A DNA stretch of 64,000 nucleotides from an uncultured SAR86 cluster bacterium (GTDB lineage: Bacteria; Pseudomonadota; Gammaproteobacteria; Magnimaribacterales; TMED112), in the NCBI GenBank assembly GCA_902619265.1, contig CACNDL010000001.1, positions 124,001-188,000 on the forward strand. Reading direction: 5' to 3'. Shown here piece after piece: positions 58,044-64,000 of the stretch. The position numbers and the translations under genes were made by a program. How positions within the stretch are numbered: the stretch's first letter is position 1; the number at the start of each line of letters is the position of its first letter. Under the pieces are notes generated by a model. It was not told where the DNA came from. It did no database searches and worked only from the letters and a program-made list of their open reading frames with translations.

Positions 58044-58974
58044 AACTGTATTTTTTGTTCCTTTATCTTTAGTCGGCTTATTTTTTACTGTTTATATTCT
58101 GTTGGCGTCTACAACAAACTTTTTGTCTGTTGAGCCTGGTTATGCAATAGGGGAAGTTTCAAGATGGTGTGAAAGAATCAGTGGAGGCTATTTCAGAGAA
58201 CCTGCTAATGCTTTAAGTAATCTCGGATTCATGTTTACCGGGTTGTTAATGTTTTGGATCTTAGCCAATGAAAAGAAGATCAAAGGCAGCAGATTTCATG
58301 GGCCAACAATTACAGCATTAACATACGCAACTGCAGCAGTTTGGTTAGGTCCAGGGTCCTTATTAATGCATGGAACTCACACTGCATGGGGACAATGGGC
58401 AGATTGGCTCAGCATGATAATGTGGATTTCAATCCCTTGGTTGGTAAATATTTTTACTATCAAGAATTGGAAGGAATCTCTGTTTCTTAAAACCTATTTA
58501 TTTATTGTTGGTATATATGGAATTTTAAGTTGGTTTTTAGGAACAGGTCTTGGTGTAAATTTTAATTTTTGGTTTTTATCAATTGCACTTTGGGTGATAA
58601 CAGAAGTTTTGCAATCTTTTTACAGCCCAATAGTTAGATACCTTTCAGGCTTTGTTGGTATAGCAGTAATGGCAGTATTTGGTGTTTTCCCTAATGAAAT
58701 AATTCAAGAGCCATCTAAATATTGGTGGATAATTTTATTTTGGATCCCAGCATTCTTCATTAATAAAAAACATCAATCAAATAAAAGTTATTTTCCATGG
58801 TACTGGTTAGGTATAGCCTTCTATATGACTGCTTTTGCAATATGGTTGCAAGGTTACCCTAATCAACCATTTTGTAATCCTGACTCCCTAATTCAACCAC
58901 ATGCTATTTGGCATATTTTAAGTTCTTGTGCCACCTTATCTTTTTTCTTTTTCTTTCGCACAGCAAGAAGTTAA
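58036..58974 (+). CDS. Ceramidase-like membrane protein (alkaline ceramidase/CREST family)
   Basis: 312 residues with about eight helices. CREST-type features are WCERISGGYFREPANALSNLGFMFTGLL, GPGSLLMHGTHTAWGQWADWLSMIMW and the C-terminal HAIWHILSSCATL, with the Ser, His, Asp and His residues expected for the zinc amidase site. The family includes alkaline ceramidases and related hydrolases. Bacterial members are poorly studied and many bacteria lack ceramides, so the substrate is uncertain. Overlaps the nitroreductase gene. Confidence 0.8.
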   Translation: MNKTVFFVPLSLVGLFFTVYILLASTTNFLSVEPGYAIGEVSRWCERISGGYFREPANALSNLGFMFTGLLMFWILANEKKIKGSRFHGPTITALTYATAAVWLGPGSLLMHGTHTAWGQWADWLSMIMWISIPWLVNIFTIKNWKESLFLKTYLFIVGIYGILSWFLGTGLGVNFNFWFLSIALWVITEVLQSFYSPIVRYLSGFVGIAVMAVFGVFPNEIIQEPSKYWWIILFWIPAFFINKKHQSNKSYFPWYWLGIAFYMTAFAIWLQGYPNQPFCNPDSLIQPHAIWHILSSCATLSFFFFFRTARS

Positions 58975-58992
58975 ATCTATTAAAATAAAAAA

Positions 58993-59835
58993 ATGACAGA
59001 TTTAACTGTTTCACAGACTCTTGCAATTGGATTGCCCATAGCTTTTTTCGTAATTTTCTTAGAAGCTGTGTTTTCTGCCTGGCAAAAAAAAGGCTACTAC
59101 AAAACATCAGACACGCTTTGTACTCTTGGTTTATTGGTTGGAAACATGATGGTAGTTCTAGCCACAAAAGGATTAACCCTAGCTTTCCATATTTATCTGT
59201 ATCAGTTCAAACTTTTTGATATTGCATCTATGGTTCCGCTTTGGATGATGTGGTTGTTGGCCTTTATATTGATTGATCTGGTTTTTTATATTTACCATAG
59301 ACTGTCTCATCGGGTTAGCTTTCTTTGGGCTATCCATATGAGTCATCATTCAAGCCAAGAAATGAATTTTGCTGTTTCATTCAGACAAGCTTGGTTTGGG
59401 CCGCTTTCTAAAATTCCCTTTTTTATGATTTTGCCTTTAATCGGATTAGACCCAACTATAGTTGCGGTCGCAGGCTCTATAAGTACACTATGGGGAATAG
59501 TTGGTCATACACAGATAATTAATAAACTAGGACCACTAGAAATATTTCTGAATACCCCATCACATCACAGAGTACACCATGGTGCCAATAAGCAATACAT
59601 TGATAAAAACTATGGGAACTTATTGATTATTTGGGACAAGATGTTTGGCACATTCGAGCCAGAGCATGAAAAGGTTGAATATGGATTAGTTAATAACGTA
59701 AATACCTACAATCCTGTTAAGATAACTTTTATGGCATGGCTAGAGATATTTTCTGAGATGAAAAAATCTGAAAATTTGAAAGAGGCACTAAATTGTTTTT
59801 TTGGACCACCAAAAACAAAAATTAAAGAAGTATGA
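58993..59835 (+). CDS. Fatty acid hydroxylase / sterol desaturase family protein
   Basis: Membrane-bound di-iron oxygenase. 280 residues with His boxes YHRLSHRVSFLWAIHMSHHSS and NTPSHHRVHHGANKQYIDKNYGN, the full three-box set. Helices precede and separate the boxes. Substrates in this family are sterols, carotenoids or fatty acyl groups. With a ceramidase-like gene upstream, a lipid-modifying role is plausible. 18 bases separate it from the ceramidase-like gene and it overlaps the next by 4. Confidence 0.88.
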   Translation: MTDLTVSQTLAIGLPIAFFVIFLEAVFSAWQKKGYYKTSDTLCTLGLLVGNMMVVLATKGLTLAFHIYLYQFKLFDIASMVPLWMMWLLAFILIDLVFYIYHRLSHRVSFLWAIHMSHHSSQEMNFAVSFRQAWFGPLSKIPFFMILPLIGLDPTIVAVAGSISTLWGIVGHTQIINKLGPLEIFLNTPSHHRVHHGANKQYIDKNYGNLLIIWDKMFGTFEPEHEKVEYGLVNNVNTYNPVKITFMAWLEIFSEMKKSENLKEALNCFFGPPKTKIKEV

Positions 59836-60125
59836 ATAAAGCAGTCATATACTTTGCATACCTTTGTATTTATACAACCCCGATACAGTTATTCATCCTA
59901 GGGTGGATAAGCTTAATTTTGTTTCAAACAGATAACTCAATTCTAGGTTATTCAACAAAGGCATTTCTTGTTGAAAATTTAAAATTTTGGCACGATTGGA
60001 TTTATTCCTGGTTTTGGAATGCTTATTTAGATTTTTGGTATCAGTTTCCAGCCCTAATCATGATTATACTCAAAACAGTGCTGTCAACTTGGCTTGGTTT
60101 TTGGCTGTTGAAAAAATTCAAATGA
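59832..60125 (+). CDS. Small membrane protein, unknown
   Basis: 97 residues, strongly hydrophobic and aromatic: AYLCIYTTPIQLFILGWISLILF, then KFWHDWIYSWFWNAYLDFWYQF and a final helix (ALIMIILKTVLSTWLGFWLL). The WFWNAYLDFWYQF segment is Trp/Tyr-rich. No family recognised. It overlaps the desaturase-like gene by 4 bases and the hydrolase gene by 4, so it probably belongs to this lipid-related operon. Confidence 0.6.
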   Translation: MNKAVIYFAYLCIYTTPIQLFILGWISLILFQTDNSILGYSTKAFLVENLKFWHDWIYSWFWNAYLDFWYQFPALIMIILKTVLSTWLGFWLLKKFK

Positions 60126-60826
60126 TTTTTAGATTTTTAATTACTCTATTGCTGGGTTTTAATTTGTACTGTGCTGATCTAAAGACTATTACACAGTCAT
60201 ATAACAAAGATGGACCCTTTATTGCAGGAGAAAATCTCACTAATCTAAAACCAGGCATACATTTTCTTGAAAATAATAACGAGCAGCAAGCAGAATTAGT
60301 AATTGCAGTTCATGGTTGGCAAACTAAAGGGTTTGAGTGGGTATATCCGCTGATTAATCTAAATAAAGAGTCTAATAGAATTTCATTTTTTAGGTGGAAA
60401 ACAAATGGGTGCCCAAACAAAGCTACGAATGAATTGCTAAATATTATCCAAAATGAAATTAACAATTATTCAAAAATTTCTCTGATAGGACACAGTTATG
60501 GCGGCATAGTTCTAGCAAAGTTGCTAGAAAAAGACTATTCCAAAAATATCGAATTTCATATCGTTGCGTCCGGCATCTCTGGAGATCCAAGGTTAAATTC
60601 TTTTTGTGGCTATAGGCCACCAAAACAAACTGGCAAAAATGTTGTTGCATATCAATGGATGACGCAAAAACATCTTGATGGAGCATTTAAAGACTTAGAT
60701 ATTGATACACAAATTCAAAAAATAGAGGGTGTTTCTGCGGTAAGGTTGCCAGAGGTTTATAAAGATAATACATTAACACACAACTGGTCCATAAGTTGGC
60801 TGGTAGATTATTTAAATAAAAAATAG
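60122..60826 (+). CDS. Exported alpha/beta hydrolase
   Basis: I start at ATG 60122, coupled to the previous stop (ATGA); the ORF track begins 45 codons earlier inside that gene. 234 residues. A signal peptide (MIFRFLITLLLGFNLYCA) precedes an alpha/beta hydrolase core with ELVIAVHGWQTKG and the nucleophile elbow LIGHSYGGIVLAK. A later Asp and His complete a plausible triad (exact residues uncertain). Likely a periplasmic esterase or lipase. Confidence 0.8.
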   Translation: MIFRFLITLLLGFNLYCADLKTITQSYNKDGPFIAGENLTNLKPGIHFLENNNEQQAELVIAVHGWQTKGFEWVYPLINLNKESNRISFFRWKTNGCPNKATNELLNIIQNEINNYSKISLIGHSYGGIVLAKLLEKDYSKNIEFHIVASGISGDPRLNSFCGYRPPKQTGKNVVAYQWMTQKHLDGAFKDLDIDTQIQKIEGVSAVRLPEVYKDNTLTHNWSISWLVDYLNKK

Positions 60827-60828
60827 AG

Positions 60829-61803
60829 ATGCTTCCAAAAATTCTTGAAAATAATTTATCGGTGCCTGTAGTAGGTGCACCACTTTTTATCATCTCGCGC
60901 CCTCAATTGGTTATTGCTCAATGCAAAGCAGGCATAGTTGGCTCATTCCCTGCGCTTAACGCAAGACCTCAGGAACTTTTATCAGATTGGATTACACAAA
61001 TAAAAGATGAGCTAGGACAATTCAAAGAAGACAATCCTGACAAGCCAGTTGCTCCATTTGCAGTTAATCAAATTTGTCATTTATCAAATGATAGGCTCTT
61101 TAAGGATGTTGAAACTTGTGTGAAACATGAAGCTCCAATAATAATTACTTCTTTGAGACCTCCTGAAGATTTAGTTAAAGCCATTCATTCATATGGTGGT
61201 TTGGTTTTTCACGATGTTATTAGTACAAGGCATGCTCAAAAAGCAGTTGAGCAAGGAGTTGATGGTTTAATTTTGGTTTGTGCAGGTGCTGGAGGCCATG
61301 CTGGTGCCTTATCACCTTTTGCGCTACTTAGAGAAACTCGCGAATGGTATGACGGAACAATATTGCTTTCTGGTTCAATTTCTGATGGTTTTTCAGTTGC
61401 AAGCGCAATTGCTATGGGCGCTGATTTGGCTTATATAGGGACGAGATTTATAGCAACACAAGAATCTGAAGCTGATGATGATTATAAAAATATGTTGATT
61501 GAATCAGCTGCTAAAGATGTTGTTTATACAAATTACTTTAGTGGAGTTCATGGAAATTATTTAAGTCCATCAGTTGAGAGGGCCGGTATGGATCCTTTGA
61601 ATTTGCCCGAAGCAGATAAAACAAAAATGAATTTTAACTCAGGTGGTAATGCATCTTCTAAAGTGTGGAAAGACATTTATGGTTCTGGACAAGGCATTAA
61701 TTCAATAAAGGATTCACCCAAAGTAAAAGATCTGGTTGGTAAAATGAAAGCTGAATTTCAGCAAGCTAGAAGCGAATTTAGTACAAAATCCAATTATTAC
61801 TAA
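60829..61803 (+). CDS. Nitronate monooxygenase-like flavoprotein
   Basis: FMN-dependent TIM-barrel oxygenase. 324 residues. Family features are VPVVGAPLFIISRPQLVIAQCKAGIVGSFPALNARP, the FMN phosphate-binding GLILVCAGAGGHAG and LAYIGTRFIATQES. Relatives oxidise alkyl nitronates; others act as 2-nitropropane dioxygenase-like or enoyl reductase-like enzymes. The assignment of substrate is open. It begins 2 bases after the hydrolase stop. Confidence 0.85.
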   Translation: MLPKILENNLSVPVVGAPLFIISRPQLVIAQCKAGIVGSFPALNARPQELLSDWITQIKDELGQFKEDNPDKPVAPFAVNQICHLSNDRLFKDVETCVKHEAPIIITSLRPPEDLVKAIHSYGGLVFHDVISTRHAQKAVEQGVDGLILVCAGAGGHAGALSPFALLRETREWYDGTILLSGSISDGFSVASAIAMGADLAYIGTRFIATQESEADDDYKNMLIESAAKDVVYTNYFSGVHGNYLSPSVERAGMDPLNLPEADKTKMNFNSGGNASSKVWKDIYGSGQGINSIKDSPKVKDLVGKMKAEFQQARSEFSTKSNYY

Positions 61804-61835
61804 AAATATTTTCAGCCATAAAGTATAATAATCCT

Positions 61836-62636
61836 GTGGAAGTAGCTGGTTTTATAATTTCAATTTTTGCCCTTGTCATAGGGATTTTAGCGCTCGTGCT
61901 ATCTATGAGAGCCCTTTATATAATTGGTGTAAATGCTGGATTAGATAAGCAATTTGATCCACAAGCTAATACTGTGCCAACCCCAAATGAAGTAAAAATA
62001 GAAACCAAAAAAGAATTCAAAAAACCAATAAGAGTGGAAGGAAATAAGATTGTTTATAATGAGGACCCCTTTATTTATGTAATTGAAGATTTCATCTCAG
62101 ATGCGGAATGTGATCATTTTGTAAAGGCCTCAGATTCTAAGCTTGAAAGAGCTAAAACTATTGGCGGCAAGGATGGCATATATCATGAAAACAGAACAGG
62201 TAGTAATTGCTGGTTGCCACACAGCCACTCTTCAGTCACTCAAGAAGTTGGCCAAAGAATTGCAGATTTAGTAGGTTTTCCCTTAAAAAATGCTGAATCT
62301 TATCAAATAGTTTATTACACCGGTGGCACTCAGTATAACGATCATCATGATGCTTTTAATGACCAAACAGAAGAAGGTAGGAAACACCTTAAAAGAGGCG
62401 GGCAGAGAATATATACAGCTATTGCTTATTTAAATGATGTTGAAGAAGGAGGGGCAACTGAATTTAGGGATTTAAATATTTCTGTTGCACCAAAAAAAGG
62501 ATCAATATTAGTTTGGAAAAATGTACTGCCAGGAACAACAAAAGTTCATCCGTTGTCATTGCACGCCGGAAGACCTGTCACTGGAGGTGAAAAATACGCC
62601 TTCAATCTTTGGTTCAGGGAAAATAAGTTTGTTTAA
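61836..62636 (+). CDS. Membrane-anchored 2-oxoglutarate/Fe(II) oxygenase (prolyl 4-hydroxylase-like)
   Basis: 266 residues from a GTG start at 61836. A single N-terminal helix (about 3-28, FIISIFALVIGILALVLSMRAL) anchors a P4H-alpha-type catalytic domain. Iron and cosubstrate residues fit: YNDHHDAFND (His, Asp), VHPLSLHAGRPVTGGEKYAFNLWFRE (His and Lys). YLNDVEEGGATEFRDLNISVAPKKG is characteristic. Substrate unknown; it could modify a periplasmic or membrane protein. The uvrD start follows by 3 bases. Confidence 0.88.
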   Translation: MEVAGFIISIFALVIGILALVLSMRALYIIGVNAGLDKQFDPQANTVPTPNEVKIETKKEFKKPIRVEGNKIVYNEDPFIYVIEDFISDAECDHFVKASDSKLERAKTIGGKDGIYHENRTGSNCWLPHSHSSVTQEVGQRIADLVGFPLKNAESYQIVYYTGGTQYNDHHDAFNDQTEEGRKHLKRGGQRIYTAIAYLNDVEEGGATEFRDLNISVAPKKGSILVWKNVLPGTTKVHPLSLHAGRPVTGGEKYAFNLWFRENKFV

Positions 62637-62639
62637 TCA

Positions 62640-64000
62640 ATGGATGTATCCTATATCCTTGACGATCTCAATGATGCTCAGCGTCAAGCAGTAACTTCAG
62701 AATCAAAAAAGCTTTTAGTTTTAGCTGGAGCAGGTTCTGGTAAAACAAAAGTGCTTGTGCACAGAATTGCATGGCTTATAAAAGCTTTGTCTAATTCAAC
62801 TCACAGCATTCTTTCAGTAACCTTCACCAATAAAGCTGCAAATGAGATGACTGGTAGAATTGAGCAAATTTTAGATCAGCCAATTCCTGAAATGTGGTGT
62901 GGGACATTTCATTCGATCTCGAACAGACTTCTGAGAAGACATTACAAGGAAGCTGGGCTTGAAAAAGACTTCAGCATACTCGACAGCGATGATCAGCTGC
63001 GAGTAATCAAGAGAAACCTAAAAGAATTAGATATTGATGAAGATCAATGGCCTGCTGAAAAAGTAAGATGGCAAATAAATAACTGGAAAGATGAAGCGTT
63101 AAGACCAAGGGATGTTGATGATAAAGGCGACTTTAATCTTGAAACACTTAAAAAAATATACACCCACTACGAAAGTTATATGCAGAAGGAAAATCTCATA
63201 GATTTTGCTGAGTTGATTTTGAGATCATATGAATTAATTAGAGACAACCCAAAAGTTAAAGAGCTATATGGTAATAAGTTTAAAAATATTTTGATCGACG
63301 AGTTTCAAGATACAAATGAAATTCAATTTAAATGGATAAAGAATCTTACTGGAACCAATACTACTGTCACTGCAGTTGGTGATGACGATCAATCTATATA
63401 TGGTTGGCGGGGAGCAAAAATTGAAAACATAAATAAATTTTCAAAAGAAAAAGAGACCTCAATTGTAAGACTTGAACAGAACTACCGCTCTACGCAAAAG
63501 ATTCTGAATGCAGCAAATGCTGTGATTGGCAAGAATTCAAACAGGTTGGGTAAAAAACTTTGGACCGAAGGGAATGAAGGAGAATGTATTGAAGTTTATG
63601 AAGCCTACAATGAGCAAGAAGAAGCTAACTACGTCGCTGAAAATGTTCACAAGATCTTTTCCGGCGGTGACTATTATAAAGATATAGCGGTTTTATATAG
63701 ATCAAATGCACAGTCAAGAACAATTGAAGAGTATTTGTTAAGACAAAACCTCCCTTATGTAATTTATGGAGGCGTTAGATTCTATGAAAGGTTAGAGATA
63801 AAAAATGTTCTAGCTTATCTAAGGTTAATAGTTAATAGAAATGATAATGCTGCGTTTGAAAGATCAATAGGTGCACCTACAAGAGGTATAGGTGAAAAAA
63901 CTCTTGAGTTAATTAGAGCGTACTCTCAAGAAAATAATTCATCTTTATTTCACTCATGCAAAGGACTGGTTAAAGATGGAGCATTGAAAGGTAAAGCGGC
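62640..64000 (+). CDS. uvrD: DNA helicase UvrD (partial, C-terminus beyond window)
   Basis: Not in the ORF track because no stop is reached. The ATG at 62640 opens MDVSYILDDLNDAQRQAV, matching the UvrD N-terminus, and 453 codons are present. Superfamily 1A motifs are Walker A LAGAGSGKT, VTFTNKAANEM, GTFHSI, DEFQDTN (Walker B) and GDDDQSIYGWRGA. Unwinds DNA in nucleotide excision and mismatch repair. The missing C-terminal half is expected just past the window. Confidence 0.95.
   Translation, partial: MDVSYILDDLNDAQRQAVTSESKKLLVLAGAGSGKTKVLVHRIAWLIKALSNSTHSILSVTFTNKAANEMTGRIEQILDQPIPEMWCGTFHSISNRLLRRHYKEAGLEKDFSILDSDDQLRVIKRNLKELDIDEDQWPAEKVRWQINNWKDEALRPRDVDDKGDFNLETLKKIYTHYESYMQKENLIDFAELILRSYELIRDNPKVKELYGNKFKNILIDEFQDTNEIQFKWIKNLTGTNTTVTAVGDDDQSIYGWRGAKIENINKFSKEKETSIVRLEQNYRSTQKILNAANAVIGKNSNRLGKKLWTEGNEGECIEVYEAYNEQEEANYVAENVHKIFSGGDYYKDIAVLYRSNAQSRTIEEYLLRQNLPYVIYGGVRFYERLEIKNVLAYLRLIVNRNDNAAFERSIGAPTRGIGEKTLELIRAYSQENNSSLFHSCKGLVKDGALKGKA

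Overview
The window looks like part of a compact, AT-rich chromosome of a free-living marine gammaproteobacterium. Gene order and protein families (def-fmt-trkA-trkH; dnaA-dnaN-recF-gyrB; rpmH-rnpA-yidC-mnmE-mnmG-rsmG-parA-parB-atp-glmU-glmS) are gammaproteobacterial. Very short gaps, many 1-26 base overlaps and low GC suggest genome streamlining. A SAR86-like lineage is my best guess from memory; no database search was possible. No rRNA, tRNA, CRISPR array, transposase or integrase was seen, and no gene-free stretch exceeds 300 bases.

Layout. 1-2991 (minus): cytochrome c oxidase genes cox11 (partial), ctaD and ctaC, the last with a fused cytochrome c domain. 3048-5881 (minus): an overlapping operon purE-tsaC-hemF-aroE-yheV-like. 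5908-10106 (plus): def-fmt-trkA-trkH, translation start and potassium uptake. 10103-12302: a lipid A acyltransferase-like gene and a single-chain glycyl-tRNA synthetase. 12299-17696 (minus): gyrB, recF, dnaN, dnaA. 17777-34918 (plus): rpmH, rnpA, yidC, mnmE, mnmG, rsmG, parA, parB, the whole F1Fo ATP synthase operon (no atpI), glmU and glmS. This is an origin-type neighbourhood: there is a perfect DnaA box between dnaA and rpmH, two parS-like palindromes in recF, parAB nearby, and an abrupt change of strand composition between mnmE and mnmG.

34919-53948 is accessory. It starts right after glmS, the classical attTn7 position, and holds a beta-lactamase-fold hydrolase, a lipoprotein, a striking three-HA-domain + SRA(YDG) + HNH protein that looks like a modification-dependent restriction enzyme flanked by short direct repeats, and many tiny membrane proteins. 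It continues with an SBP56-like lipoprotein, a 15-residue peptide with seven cysteines, a solitary HsdR-N-type nuclease translationally coupled to a PepSY protein and a Met/His-rich outer-membrane protein, and a DUF3604 / PpiC-type isomerase / HupE-UreJ triad. An alkaline-phosphatase-superfamily membrane transferase and several small envelope genes close the region.

53949-64000 returns to metabolic genes: alanine dehydrogenase, PEP synthase, nitroreductase, a run of lipid-flavoured membrane enzymes (ceramidase-like, fatty acid hydroxylase/sterol desaturase-like, alpha/beta hydrolase), nitronate monooxygenase-like, prolyl 4-hydroxylase-like, and the start of uvrD running off the window. All five convergent gene pairs abut or overlap at their stop codons, leaving no room for a conventional terminator between them.
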